The notes below the pieces were generated by a model. It worked only from the letters and a program-made list of their open reading frames with translations. It was not told where the DNA came from and ran no database searches. Shown here piece after piece: positions 10,969 through 19,962 of a stretch of 64,000 nt of DNA; within the stretch, counting starts at the first letter, position 1; every line of letters starts with the position of its first letter. The stretch comes from an uncultured Collinsella sp. (GTDB lineage Bacteria; Actinomycetota; Coriobacteriia; Coriobacteriales; Coriobacteriaceae), in NCBI GenBank assembly GCA_958370325.1, contig CATXJW010000001.1, positions 62,001 to 126,000 of the forward strand, read 5' to 3'. A program made the translations under genes and the position numbers.

Positions 10969-12302
10969 GACCGGTCGCCTCCAAACAGATCGGGGCGAGT
11001 GGCCAGATAGGCATCAAGGGCCTCGAGCGCACGGTCCGCATAGGCCTGGTAGCGGTCGCGCTTGCTGCGGCGCTTACCATCCTCGAGTGGCGGCACCAGG
11101 CCAAAGTTGACATGCATAGGCTGATAGCCCACGGTGGCAGGATCGGTCGCATAACCCACGAGCGCACCCAGGGCGCCCACACGCGGCAACTCGACGCCCG
11201 CGGCACCGATAGCCTCGGCATAGGTGTTGAGCGCCGCGAGCAGACCTGTCGCCACGGCTTCCATGTACCCCTCGGTGCCGGTGATCTGACCGGCCAGGCG
11301 CACGCCGGTACCGGGCACGGCAAAGGTGCCATCGAGCACGTGCGGGGCGTCGACAAAGGTATTGCGGTGCATGACACCATAGCGGAAGAACTCAGCGTTC
11401 TCCAGGCCCGGCACCATATGGAAGACGCGCTTCTGCTCGCCAAAGGTCAGGTTGGTCTGGAAGCCCACCAGGTTATAGGCGGTCTTCTCCTTGTTCTCGG
11501 CACGCAGCTGAATCGCCGCCCAGGGGCGACGTCCGGTACGCGGGTCGGTGAGGCCGACGGGCTTCATGGCACCAAAGCGGATGGCATCCTTGCCGGTGCG
11601 CGCGACCTCCTCGGCGGGCTGGCAGGCCTGGAACAGATCGCCACCCTCAAAGTCTTTGAGCACCACGCGGTCGGCCGTGGTAAGCGCCTCGATAAAGGCC
11701 TCGTACTCCTCCTTGTTGAGCGGAGCGTTGAGATAGTCGCCGCTCCCCTGCTCCTCGTAGCGCGACTGCGAGAACAGCACGTCCATATCGAGCGTGGAGG
11801 CATCGACGATCGGCGCCGCGGCATCGAAGAACGCAAGGGCGTCGCCACCGACGAGCTTCATGACCTCTTCGCTCAGCGCAGGTGAACACAGCGGGCCCGC
11901 GGCAATGACCACGTGGCCCTCGGGAATCTGCGTGACCTCGCCGTGCACGACCTCGATATTGGGACGAGCGGCAACTTCGGCCTCGACAAGCTCGGAAAAC
12001 TTGACGCGATCGACCGCTAAGGCGCCACCGGCGGGAACAGCCGCGCGATGGGCGCAATCGAGCAGAACTGAACCCATGCGCTCAAGCTCGGCCTTCAGCA
12101 AACCAGCCGCGGAATCCGGACGGGTCGACTTAAACGAATTGGAGCAGACGAGCTCTGCCAGGTGATCGGTATGGTGGGCCGGGGAGCTCACCTGGGGGCG
12201 CATCTCGCACAGCTTTACGGCAAACCCGCGATCTGCCAGCTGGATCGCGCACTCCGAACCCGCCAGACCGCCACCGATAACTGTCACCTGATCGAACTGC
12301 AT
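10965..12302 (-). CDS. trmFO: Folate-dependent tRNA uridine-54 methyltransferase
   Basis: FAD enzyme that makes ribothymidine at position 54 of tRNA using methylene-tetrahydrofolate. The FAD-binding start VTVIGGGLAGSECAIQLADRG is followed by LVCSNSFKS and the C-terminal ITGTEGYMEAVATGLLAA; 445 residues is typical. It is the usual form in Gram-positive bacteria that lack TrmA. ATG at 12302 lies seven bases after AAAGGTG. The stop overlaps the proposed xerD start, and dprA lies 14 bases upstream, an order (dprA, trmFO, xer) familiar from Firmicutes. Confidence 0.95.
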   Translation of the reverse strand: MQFDQVTVIGGGLAGSECAIQLADRGFAVKLCEMRPQVSSPAHHTDHLAELVCSNSFKSTRPDSAAGLLKAELERMGSVLLDCAHRAAVPAGGALAVDRVKFSELVEAEVAARPNIEVVHGEVTQIPEGHVVIAAGPLCSPALSEEVMKLVGGDALAFFDAAAPIVDASTLDMDVLFSQSRYEEQGSGDYLNAPLNKEEYEAFIEALTTADRVVLKDFEGGDLFQACQPAEEVARTGKDAIRFGAMKPVGLTDPRTGRRPWAAIQLRAENKEKTAYNLVGFQTNLTFGEQKRVFHMVPGLENAEFFRYGVMHRNTFVDAPHVLDGTFAVPGTGVRLAGQITGTEGYMEAVATGLLAALNTYAEAIGAAGVELPRVGALGALVGYATDPATVGYQPMHVNFGLVPPLEDGKRRSKRDRYQAYADRALEALDAYLATRPDLFGGDRS

Positions 12303-12316
12303 CTGCAAACACCTTT

Positions 12317-13252
12317 CTAATTGACACGTTTTCCATTGTGACCGAAGGGTGTCTGGGCGTGAAGGGCAAACTTGGAGGGCGCATACCTTCCATCCATCAT
12401 GCGCTCGATAAGACCCTCGAGTTCAAGCGAACCCAAGAGTTTGAGTACGCCGACAGCATCGAGCGAGACGAGCGCCGCGATGTCGTCGACCTTGAGCGGA
12501 GAGGCGATGAGCGCATGCATCACGGTCTGCTGCGTTGAATCCAGGTCGGCAATGCCGGGAGCATCGGGGCGCGAGTAGCGCAGGGTTCCATAGATGCGTG
12601 AGATAGCCATCTCGATAGATTCCTCGTCGATGATGCAGCAGGCACCGTTCGCAATGAGGTAATTCGTGCCACGCGACTCGGGCGATAGGATAGACCCCGG
12701 TACGGCAAGAAGTTCTCGCCCCAAATCCATAGCAGCCTCGGCTGTAGAAAACGTCCCGGAAGGCATACCCGCCTCGGATACAAAGAGGGCTTGCGACAGG
12801 GCCGCGATCACGCGATTGCGGCGCGGAAAGGCAAACTTGCGAGGACCCATGCCCCACGGGGAGATCGACACGACCGCGCCACCCGTATCGAGCGTGCGCG
12901 TAATTAGCCCCGCGCTCGAGCGCGGATAGACCACGTCGGCGCCCGTCCCCAGCACCACGACGTGTTTGCCGCCAGCGTTGACCGCAGCCCAACCCGAGGC
13001 CTGGTCGCAACCGACCGCGCCGCCCGAAACTACCGTCACCCCCGCCTCGACCGCCACCTTTGCCGCAAGCTCTGCCACGGCAAGACCATACGGCGAGGCC
13101 TTGCGCGCGCCGATGATGGAGAGCGCGGGCGTCGAAAGCACCTCGGGGTTGCCGCGCACATAGAGCGTCTGGGGTACATCAGAAAGCTCCAAAACAGTCT
13201 CGGGATACAACGCATCACCTGGATGCAGCTCAAAGGTCCCCTCGGCCATCAT
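12317..13252 (-). CDS. dprA: DNA-processing protein DprA/Smf
   Basis: Loads RecA on incoming single-stranded DNA during natural transformation. The Rossmann-like core is recognisable in ALSIIGARKASPYG, VVSGGAVGCDQASG and PRRNRVIAALSQALFVSEAG, and a C-terminal winged helix ends the protein. It is about 311 residues and lacks the N-terminal SAM-like extension found in some homologues. The start ATG at 13252 overlaps the comM stop (ATGA). Sitting beside comM, it may reflect competence ability; no uptake machinery is in the window. Confidence 0.92.
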   Translation of the reverse strand: MMAEGTFELHPGDALYPETVLELSDVPQTLYVRGNPEVLSTPALSIIGARKASPYGLAVAELAAKVAVEAGVTVVSGGAVGCDQASGWAAVNAGGKHVVVLGTGADVVYPRSSAGLITRTLDTGGAVVSISPWGMGPRKFAFPRRNRVIAALSQALFVSEAGMPSGTFSTAEAAMDLGRELLAVPGSILSPESRGTNYLIANGACCIIDEESIEMAISRIYGTLRYSRPDAPGIADLDSTQQTVMHALIASPLKVDDIAALVSLDAVGVLKLLGSLELEGLIERMMDGRYAPSKFALHAQTPFGHNGKRVN

Positions 13253-14772
13253 TGGTCCCTCCTTCCCTGATACATCGCCGCCTCGAGCACGTGGTCCTGC
13301 GTCACTTGCTCGCTCTCGGCGACATCTGCGATCGTACGCGCAATGCGAACCAGGCGCACGATGCCGCGGCCCGTGAGATGCGTGCGCTTCGACAGGCCGA
13401 GCACACACTTCTCCGCCGCATCATCGAGCTCAAAGGTCGATACGACGCCGTCAATGGACCGCGTCTCGTCATCCTCGGCCTCGGCATCCGCATCGTCCAT
13501 ACGGGACTCGCGCCAGGCGCGAAAGGCGCGACCGCGCACAACGTAGTCACGTAACTCGGCCGACGACATGCCCTCCGCTCCCTCGATAATCACCTGGGGG
13601 TCGGGACGGGTCACATCGATCATCATGTCGATACGGTCGGCCAAAGGGCCGCGCAGTTTAGACCGATAGCGCTCGACCATCGCCGCTGAGCAGCGACACG
13701 GTACCTCGCGATCGCCCAAAAAACCGCAGGGGCAGGGATTGCTCGCAGCCAGCAGCTGAAAGCGCGACGGGAAGGTAAAGGCCCCGTCGACGCGTACGAT
13801 CCTCACATAGCCGCGCTCGATGGGCTGACGCAGCGTCTGCAGCACACCCGTGGGAAACTCGGCAAGCTCGTCCAAAAAGAGCACGCCGCCATGAGCCAGG
13901 CTAATCTCACCCGGATGCACCGGGCGTCCTCCGCCAATGAGGCCAGCCGTTGAAATGCTGTGATGGGGACTTCGAAACGGCCGATGACCTGCCAATAATC
14001 CATCGATGTTCTCGCCCAAGACCGAATGGATGCACAGCGCCTCCTGCTGGTCCTCAACGGAAAGCTCTGGCAGGATGCCGGTCATACGACGGGCGAGCAT
14101 CGTCTTGCCCGATCCCGGGGACCCGATCATAAGCAAACCGAGCTCACCCGCTGCCGCCAGCGCCATGCCGCGTTTGGCAACCTCCTGCCCCAGCACGTCG
14201 GCATAGTCGAGCTCAGGCTCAAAGGTCGCCTCAACACCCTCGGAATCCAGATAATGACGCACGGCATCGCCCATGCCGCGAGCAAGCTGAGACAGATGAT
14301 CGATAAAGCCGCAATCCACGCCCGCAAGCGGCACATGCTGATCGGACCTGCCGGCGATAAAGGACAGCCCCATGTCGCGAGCCAGCAGCTGAAACGCCAC
14401 CTCGCCCTTGACAGGAAGCACCGTACCGTCCAAGCCAAGCTCACCAGCGATAAGACAACGATCGAGGTTGTCGCGGGGAATCTGACCATCGGCCGCCAAT
14501 ACCGCGATGGCGATGGGCAGATCAAAGCCGCTACCGGTCTTGCGAATATCGCCGGGCGCCAGATTGACCGTAATGCCCGAGCGCGGGATCTCGAACCCGG
14601 CGGAGCGCATCGCGCAGCGAATACGACCGCGTGACTCCATCACCTCCATACTCGGAATGCCGAGCATCTGGATGCCCGGAACACCACCGGCAAGCGAGAC
14701 CTCGACCGTGACGTGAATCGCCTCGACGCCACGGATGCAGGCCGCGTGAACGGCAAACGTCTCGAACGCCAT
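13249..14772 (-). CDS. comM: YifB/ComM-family AAA+ Mg-chelatase-like ATPase
   Basis: In competent bacteria ComM is a hexameric helicase driving branch migration during recombination of imported DNA. The N-terminal Lon-protease-like fold (GITVNLAPGDIRKTGSGFDL) precedes the AAA+ domain with Walker A GSPGSGKTMLARR, Walker B VLFLDELAEF, and CPCGFLGDREVPCRCS, a cysteine cluster typical of the family. The C-terminal helical part contains LSKRTHLTGRGIVRLVRIAR. The 507-residue length is normal. ATG 14772 overlaps the upstream stop by one base. It forms a tightly overlapping set with yraN and dprA. Confidence 0.95.
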   Translation of the reverse strand: MAFETFAVHAACIRGVEAIHVTVEVSLAGGVPGIQMLGIPSMEVMESRGRIRCAMRSAGFEIPRSGITVNLAPGDIRKTGSGFDLPIAIAVLAADGQIPRDNLDRCLIAGELGLDGTVLPVKGEVAFQLLARDMGLSFIAGRSDQHVPLAGVDCGFIDHLSQLARGMGDAVRHYLDSEGVEATFEPELDYADVLGQEVAKRGMALAAAGELGLLMIGSPGSGKTMLARRMTGILPELSVEDQQEALCIHSVLGENIDGLLAGHRPFRSPHHSISTAGLIGGGRPVHPGEISLAHGGVLFLDELAEFPTGVLQTLRQPIERGYVRIVRVDGAFTFPSRFQLLAASNPCPCGFLGDREVPCRCSAAMVERYRSKLRGPLADRIDMMIDVTRPDPQVIIEGAEGMSSAELRDYVVRGRAFRAWRESRMDDADAEAEDDETRSIDGVVSTFELDDAAEKCVLGLSKRTHLTGRGIVRLVRIARTIADVAESEQVTQDHVLEAAMYQGRRDQ

Positions 14773-15257
14773 CACGACACCTGCCAATCGAACGCGTTGT
14801 ACTGATGCTCGATCTCGGCGATATGCCCGCCACGAATGGTGACACCCACGGCATCGAAGCGAATCGCCTTGAGCGGATAATGCTCCATGAGATAGCAACT
14901 TGCGATGCGGCGGTAGCGGCGTTGCTTTTGGGCGTCCACGGCCTCCTCAGGAAAGACCCGCGCGCTGCAATCCAGTGCAACGCGTCTGGTCTTGACCTCG
15001 GCCATCACCACGACATCGTCGAGCTCATCGAGCAGCACCAGATCGGCCTCGCCCTCGGCGCAACGATAACCCTGCTCCAGCAAGGTGTAGCCGCGCTCGT
15101 TAAAGTAGTCGATGGTGATCAGCTCGCCCAGCATGCCCAGCTCGCGGGGACTGAGTCCCTTGATAAACTCAGGCGTCATCGCCCCGCAGTCGAGCTCGCC
15201 GTTTTCCCAACGCTCCTTGAGCTGCTGCGTCTTGCTCTTTTTGCTTGCGGCACTCAT
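14772..15257 (-). CDS. YraN-family (UPF0102) endonuclease-like protein
   Basis: Small protein with a restriction-endonuclease-like fold of unknown cellular role. The family core is seen in LGELITIDYFNERGYTLLE, GEADLVLLDELDDVVVMAEVKTR (E...D...E-x-K) and EAVDAQKQRRYRRIA. It has a charged N-terminal extension of about 35 residues, giving 161 in total. The ATG at 15257 follows AAAGGAGA. In many genomes it lies between rnhB and comM/dprA, exactly as here. Confidence 0.9.
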   Translation of the reverse strand: MSAASKKSKTQQLKERWENGELDCGAMTPEFIKGLSPRELGMLGELITIDYFNERGYTLLEQGYRCAEGEADLVLLDELDDVVVMAEVKTRRVALDCSARVFPEEAVDAQKQRRYRRIASCYLMEHYPLKAIRFDAVGVTIRGGHIAEIEHQYNAFDWQVS

Positions 15258-15355
15258 GGGGTCTCCTTTCCCGCACGCTGCATTGCCCCGATGATGAGGG
15301 CACCTTTCGTGCGGGTAAGTACCGGAAGCAAACCAAAAGCTGACCAAATGCCGTC

Positions 15356-15397
15356 AAAAAACGGGCCGTATGCAGCAATGGTGTTGTATACGGCCCG
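15356..15397 (-). terminator. Intrinsic terminator after rnhB
   Basis: Perfect 10-bp stem CGGGCCGTAT / ATACGGCCCG with a 16-base loop, followed on the minus strand by TTTTTT. It lies about 50 bases after the rnhB stop. It separates rnhB from yraN, so the yraN-comM-dprA run must have its own promoter between 15258 and 15355; none is obvious. Confidence 0.88.
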
Positions 15398-15446
15398 CTA
15401 CCAGCAGGTTTATAAAACCCCAGAGGTCCCTGTCTCCACAATTGAC

Positions 15447-16235
15447 CTAGAAAAGGCGCTCAGTCTGCAGAAAGTTTCCGCAAAAGCTCACACGGTGCAG
15501 TGGACAAAGTCCATGTTTGCGAATGGCCTCGATATGCTCGGGGCTTGCATAGCCCTTCGACTCGGCCAGATGGTACTCGGGATACTCGGCGTCGTACTCG
15601 ACCATCATCTCGTCACGCGTGACCTTGGCCATGATGGACGCCGCGGCGATGCAGGCGATTTTGGCATCACCCTTCACCACATCGCGCTCGTTAGGAACGG
15701 CGCCCAAGGGGTTGCCATCCATGAGGACGCAGTCGGGTTCAAGTCCCGTATCGGCCACGGCGCCCGCAACGGCAGCACGGATAGCACGGGCCATGCCCAT
15801 CTCATCGATATCCGCAGGAGCGATATGGCAAAAACCGATCGCCGTCGCCACCTCGGCAATCTTCACTGAGAGCAACTCGCGGCGCGCGGGCGTGAGCTTT
15901 TTGGAATCGTTGATACCCCAGACGCGCGGCTCCATAGGAAGACAGACGGCGCATACCGTCAAAGGGCCGGCCACCGATCCGCGACCTACCTCGTCGACAC
16001 CAACGACCACCCCATCGCCGCCAAGCTCATGCATAAGCTCGTACATGTCATTGACGCGCTCGCGCTCGGCAAGCTCTTTGTCATGGCGTTTGAGGGCGCG
16101 TTCACAAGCCTTGATCACCTGCTGGCGCGGGTCCTCGCGATAATGCTCCACGAGGGCGGGAATCTCCTCAAACGTAGCGCTCGCCAACTCACCGGCAACC
16201 TGCGATGCCGAAACCGAGCTCGTCATGTTGGCCAT
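15447..16235 (-). CDS. rnhB: Ribonuclease HII
   Basis: Removes ribonucleotides and RNA primers from DNA. The catalytic start VVGVDEVGRGSVAGPL contains the DEVGRG motif, and GINDSKKLTPARR, LMDGNPL and the conserved Asp/Glu in KGDAKIACIAAASIMAKVTRD complete the active site. The roughly 75-residue N-terminal helical extension is common in Gram-positive RNase HII. I set the start at ATG 16235, six or seven bases after AAGGAGG; the earlier ATG at 16253 precedes that site. It lies between rplS and yraN, a common arrangement. Confidence 0.94.
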   Translation of the reverse strand: MANMTSSVSASQVAGELASATFEEIPALVEHYREDPRQQVIKACERALKRHDKELAERERVNDMYELMHELGGDGVVVGVDEVGRGSVAGPLTVCAVCLPMEPRVWGINDSKKLTPARRELLSVKIAEVATAIGFCHIAPADIDEMGMARAIRAAVAGAVADTGLEPDCVLMDGNPLGAVPNERDVVKGDAKIACIAAASIMAKVTRDEMMVEYDAEYPEYHLAESKGYASPEHIEAIRKHGLCPLHRVSFCGNFLQTERLF

Positions 16236-16263
16236 ACCAGGCCCTCCTTGCATGCAAATCAGA

Positions 16264-16294
16264 TAAAAAGAAGGGCCACCCGAAGGTGACCCTT
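16264..16294 (-). terminator. Intrinsic terminator after rplS
   Basis: A 10-bp stem with one G-U pair (AAGGGTCACC / GGTGGCCCTT) and a TTCG tetraloop is followed by CTTTTT on the minus strand, 35 bases after the rplS stop. Confidence 0.88.
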
Positions 16295-16328
16295 GTGTCC
16301 AAACGAGTGGACAGACGCTGCGATCTTC

Positions 16329-16670
16329 TTAGCGCTTCTCGGGGATGCGAGCAGCCTTGCCCACCTTGTCGCGGAGGTAGTACAGCTTGGCGCGACGGAC
16401 GCGACCATGGCGAACGACCTCAAGCTTGGCGATCTTGGGGCTGTGAAGCGGGAAGGTACGCTCAACACCGACACCGAAGGACATCTTGCGGACGGTGAAG
16501 GTCTCGCGGGCACCGGCGCCGGCCATGCGGATGACGTCGCCCTGGAAGACCTGGATGCGCTCGCGGTCGCCTTCCTTAATGCGGTAGTGAACCTTGACGT
16601 TGTCGGCGACGCGAACCTGAGGAATGTCCTCGCGGATCTGCTGACGCTCGATTGCGCGGATGTAATCCAT
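16329..16670 (-). CDS. rplS: Large ribosomal subunit protein bL19
   Basis: 50S protein at the subunit interface. It matches bL19 throughout: [55 protein letters not shown] and the basic tail [21 protein letters not shown] used ATG 16670 behind AAGGAA; it is 113 residues. It is a single-gene unit here, with its own promoter and terminator, rather than part of the rpsP-trmD operon where it is often found. Confidence 0.97.
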   Translation of the reverse strand: MDYIRAIERQQIREDIPQVRVADNVKVHYRIKEGDRERIQVFQGDVIRMAGAGARETFTVRKMSFGVGVERTFPLHSPKIAKLEVVRHGRVRRAKLYYLRDKVGKAARIPEKR

Positions 16671-16739
16671 GTGCAATTCCTTACTCTTCTAGAGGTGCCG
16701 TACCATCTTGGCCGGCACGTAGTTGAACAAACGTATTCG

Positions 16740-16767
16740 AGTATACACGCGCGGGTTTCTGCTGCAA
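16740..16767 (-). promoter_or_regulatory. Promoter of rplS
   Basis: TTGCAG (16767-16762) and TATACT (16745-16740) on the minus strand, 16 bases apart. The leader of about 65 nt contains GTGCCG...CGGCAC with a 12-base loop between promoter and start, which could be a regulatory hairpin. Confidence 0.7.
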
Positions 16768-16813
16768 GAACAATTTTTTACGCAGACAAAAAGACAAAAC
16801 CCGCACATGATAA

Positions 16814-16841
16814 CCGCCCGCCTCACGAATGAGACGGGCGG
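16814..16841 (-). terminator. Hairpin after ppdK, weak terminator candidate
   Basis: An 11-bp inverted repeat with one mismatch (CCGCCCGTCTC / GAGGCGGGCGG on the minus strand) lies about 40 bases after the ppdK stop. There is no clean U-tract directly after it, so it may act as a processing or stability hairpin instead. Confidence 0.4.
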
Positions 16842-16880
16842 CATGAAGGGGGGCTACACTAGACGTCGATGTGCGGGGCG

Positions 16881-19631
16881 CTAGGCGTTGCGCTTGGCCT
16901 CGAGCTTGGCCTGAGCGGCAGCCAGGCGTGCGAGGGGCACGCGATAGGGCGAGCAGGACACGTAGTCCACGTCGGCCACGTTAAACAGGCCCTTGATGGA
17001 CTTGGGGTCGCCGCCGTGCTCGCCGCACACGCCAAAGTGCATGTCGGGATTGGTGGCGCGACCCTTCTCCACGGCCATGCGCACGAGCTCGAGAACCGCC
17101 GTGTCGATGGTCTCGAAGGGGTTGTCCTTCAGGATCTTCTTGTGCAGGTACAGCGGAATGAACTTGGCCTCGGCATCGTCGCGGGAGAAGCCAAAGGTCG
17201 TCTGGGTAAGGTCGTTGGTGCCAAAGCAGAAGAAGTCGGCGTGCTGGGCGATCTCGTCGGCGACCATGCAGGCGCGCGGCAGCTCGAGCATCGTGCCCAC
17301 GGGAATGTTGAGCTCGACGCCCTCCTCGGCGGAAACCTTGGCGATGACACGCTCGATGACCTCGCGGGTCTGGACATGCTCTGCCGTGATGGAAACGAGC
17401 GGAACCATGATCTCGGGGCGTGGGTCGACACCCTCCTTGATAAGGCGGGCAGCAGCCGTGGCGACGGCGCGAACCTGCATGAGCGGCAGATCGCTAAAGA
17501 CGACGGACAGGCGCACACCACGCAGGCCGAGCATCGGGTTGGACTCGACCATGCCGTCGATACGACGCAGGCGGGCACGCAGGGCGGCAAGCTCTTCCTC
17601 GCTGGCGCCAGCGGCTTCCTTCTTAGTGATGGCGACCTCAAGCTCGCGAGGATCATCCAGGAACTCATGCAGCGGCGGATCAAGCAGGCGAACGACCACA
17701 TCGCGGCCGGACATGGTCTTGAACATCGCCAAGAAGTCCTCGGTCTGAACCTTGAGCAGGTCGGCCAGGGCCTGCTGCTTCACGGCCTCATCGTCAGACA
17801 GGATAAAGCTCTGGATGATGTTCTTGCGATCGCCCAGGAACATGTGCTCGGTGCGGCACAGACCGATGGCCTCGGCGCCAAACTCGAGCGCGAGCGCAGC
17901 ATCCTCGGGGTTGTCGGCGTTGACGCGCACGTGGTTGGCGTGACCGTCGGTCTCGTCCAAACGGATCTCATCGGCCCAGGACAGGATGGTGTCCAGGTCG
18001 CCGGTGAGCTCGGCCGAAACCAGATCGACGGCACCATCGACGACGATACCCTGGGTGCCGTCGATGGAGATGACATCGCCCTCGCGCAGCACACGGTCGC
18101 TGCCCTCGATGCGCACGACCTTCTCTGCCGCGTCAATGTGGAAGCGCTCAACGCCGCAAACGCAGGGCGTACCCATGCCGCGGGCGATAACGGCGGCATG
18201 GCTCGTCTTGCCACCGTGGCTGGTCAGGATGCCCTCGGCGGCAACCATACCCTTCAGGTCGTCGGGGTTGGTCTCCCAGCGAACCAGAATGACTTTATGC
18301 CCCTCGGCGGAACGTGCAACGGCGTCATCACTCGAGAACACGACCTCGCCCACGGCGGCACCGGGGCTGGCGTTAAGGCCGCTGGCCAGGGCCTCGTACT
18401 TCTTGGAGGCATCGAACTGCGGGTGCAGGAGCTGGTCGAGCTGTGCGGGGTCGATGCGGCTCACGGCCTCCTCGCGGGTGATGAGGCCCTCCTCGACCAT
18501 CTCGATGGCGATGCGCAGGGCGGCTGTGGCGGTGCGCTTGCCCACTCGGGTCTGGAGCATCCAGAGCTTGCCCTGCTCGATGGTGAACTCGATATCGCAC
18601 ATATCGCGATAGTGATCCTCGAGCGTCAGGAACACGCGCTCGAGCTCCTCACCTGCAGACTCGAGGCCCGGGGTGGTCTTGAGGTCGGCGATGGGCTCGG
18701 TGTTGCGGATGCCGGCGACAACGTCCTCGCCCTGGGCGTTCACCAGAAAGTCGCCGTAGAACTCCTTAGTGCCGTCGGCCGGGTTGCGCGTAAAGGCAAC
18801 GCCGGTCGCGGAGGTCTCGCCCTTATTACCAAAAGCCATGGCCTGCACGTTGACGGCGGTACCGAGCTCGTCGGAGATAGCATGCTGCTTGCGGTAGATG
18901 CACGCACGCTCGTTCATCCAGCTGCCAAAGACAGCCTGAATGGCAAGGCGCAGCTGAAGCTCCGGGTCGTGCGGGAAGACGGGCTTGCCGTCGGCGACCT
19001 CGAGCTCGGGGTACAGGGCGGCCTCAACGTTGTCGGAGAAGATCCCCTTGAAAGTCTCGACGAGCTCCTGCAGGTCCTCGGCCGAAAGCTCGGAATCGAC
19101 GCGAACGCCGGCGACCAGGCGCGCCTGGGTCAGAGCGTTCTCGAACAGGTCGGCATCGACGCCCATGACGACGTTGGAAAACATCTGGATAAAGCGGCGG
19201 TAGCTGTCCCAGGCAAAGCGCGGATTCTGCGTCTGCGCGATAAGGCCCTGGACGGAATCGTCGTTGAGGCCCAGGTTGAGGACCGTGTCCATCATGCCGG
19301 GCATGGAGAACGGAGCGCCCGAGCGAACCGACACGAGCAGCGGGTCGGAGGCGTCGCCGAGCTTCTTGCCACAACGGGCCTCGAGGTCGGCCTCGGCGGC
19401 AACGATCTCATCGAGTGCGCCCTCGGGCCAGACGTTACCGGCACCGGAATACTCAACACAGGTCTGGCAGGTAATGGTAAAGCCACCGGGGACCGGCAGG
19501 CCGATGCGGCTCATCTCGGCAAGGTTTGCGCCTTTGCCGCCAAGCACAAAGTTCATGGACTTGTCGCCCTCAGTGACACAGGTGCCCTGGGCGTCGGTTC
19601 CAAAACGGTAAACCCTCTTGCAATCGCTCAC
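16881..19631 (-). CDS. ppdK: Pyruvate, phosphate dikinase
   Basis: Interconverts PEP, AMP and PPi with pyruvate, ATP and Pi; in anaerobes it serves glycolysis or gluconeogenesis. The N-terminal ATP-grasp domain contains VLGGKGANLAEM and VSVRSGAPFSMPGMMDTVLN. The swivelling domain has ILTSHGGKTSHAAVIARGMG, carrying the phosphorylated His and the adjacent regulatory Thr; the second His and the Lys differ from the more common RGGM form. The C-terminal PEP-binding barrel includes GLCRTEHMFLGDR, FGTNDLTQTTFGFSRDD and FGVCGEHGGDP. The 916-residue length is normal. GTG 19631 follows GGAAGGGGAAG. The regulatory protein gene ppsR is the next gene upstream. Confidence 0.97.
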   Translation of the reverse strand: MSDCKRVYRFGTDAQGTCVTEGDKSMNFVLGGKGANLAEMSRIGLPVPGGFTITCQTCVEYSGAGNVWPEGALDEIVAAEADLEARCGKKLGDASDPLLVSVRSGAPFSMPGMMDTVLNLGLNDDSVQGLIAQTQNPRFAWDSYRRFIQMFSNVVMGVDADLFENALTQARLVAGVRVDSELSAEDLQELVETFKGIFSDNVEAALYPELEVADGKPVFPHDPELQLRLAIQAVFGSWMNERACIYRKQHAISDELGTAVNVQAMAFGNKGETSATGVAFTRNPADGTKEFYGDFLVNAQGEDVVAGIRNTEPIADLKTTPGLESAGEELERVFLTLEDHYRDMCDIEFTIEQGKLWMLQTRVGKRTATAALRIAIEMVEEGLITREEAVSRIDPAQLDQLLHPQFDASKKYEALASGLNASPGAAVGEVVFSSDDAVARSAEGHKVILVRWETNPDDLKGMVAAEGILTSHGGKTSHAAVIARGMGTPCVCGVERFHIDAAEKVVRIEGSDRVLREGDVISIDGTQGIVVDGAVDLVSAELTGDLDTILSWADEIRLDETDGHANHVRVNADNPEDAALALEFGAEAIGLCRTEHMFLGDRKNIIQSFILSDDEAVKQQALADLLKVQTEDFLAMFKTMSGRDVVVRLLDPPLHEFLDDPRELEVAITKKEAAGASEEELAALRARLRRIDGMVESNPMLGLRGVRLSVVFSDLPLMQVRAVATAAARLIKEGVDPRPEIMVPLVSITAEHVQTREVIERVIAKVSAEEGVELNIPVGTMLELPRACMVADEIAQHADFFCFGTNDLTQTTFGFSRDDAEAKFIPLYLHKKILKDNPFETIDTAVLELVRMAVEKGRATNPDMHFGVCGEHGGDPKSIKGLFNVADVDYVSCSPYRVPLARLAAAQAKLEAKRNA

Positions 19632-19680
19632 GATGCTTCCCCTTCCATGCGCTCACGCGCACGACCGTGGTAACGAATCG

Positions 19681-19801
19681 ACCCGCCGGATGCGGGCCGT
19701 GAGGGAACTATACGGCGGGTTTTGGACAGGCTTGAGCAGAGGGTGCGCGGTTTGGTAAACGTGCTAAAACTGGCGGTAAACGGTAGGTAAAGGTGGTTAC
19801 C
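19681..19801 (-). promoter_or_regulatory. ppdK promoter region with phased direct repeats
   Basis: This lies in the 326-base gene-free stretch between ppdK and ppsR. On the minus strand there is TATAGT (19712-19707) but no good -35. Upstream of it, on the plus strand, GGTAAAC occurs at 19754-19760 and 19775-19781 (21 bases apart), GGTAAA at 19786 (11 bases further) and GGTTACC at 19795, all in helical phase, which suggests binding sites for an activator. An 8-bp inverted repeat ACCCGCCG / CGGCGGGT (19681-19688 and 19713-19720) brackets the -10. Function is inferred. Confidence 0.45.
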
Positions 19802-19900
19802 TTATGAAGATACCACTACAAGGAAAATGCAGGTCGGATGCGATGCTTTTGCTAAATCGCTTTACCATTTATCAGCATTATTTCCAAGTATTCTCCTTGG

Positions 19901-19962
19901 GTAGCTAAAAGAGCCCCGTCCCAAATTAGCTACCCAAACAACCTTGTCCCAAGTGAGCTACT
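19901..19962 (-). repeat. Two copies of an intergenic repeat after ppsR
   Basis: On the minus strand a unit beginning TAGCTCACTTGGGAC overlaps the ppsR stop codon, and a fuller copy, GTAGCTAATTTGGGACGGGG then CTCTTTTAGCTAC (19933-19901), follows. The ends GTAGCT/AGCTAC are complementary. A third copy lies after rsfS (27953-27983). Placement right at stop codons suggests a terminator-like or mobile palindromic element. Confidence 0.6.

Noticed and set aside
16869..19673. Long plus-strand open frame of over 900 codons opposite ppdK
   Set aside because: High-GC shadow of ppdK: no recognisable domains, odd composition rich in His, Gly and Ala, and the minus-strand frame is a clear full-length PPDK.
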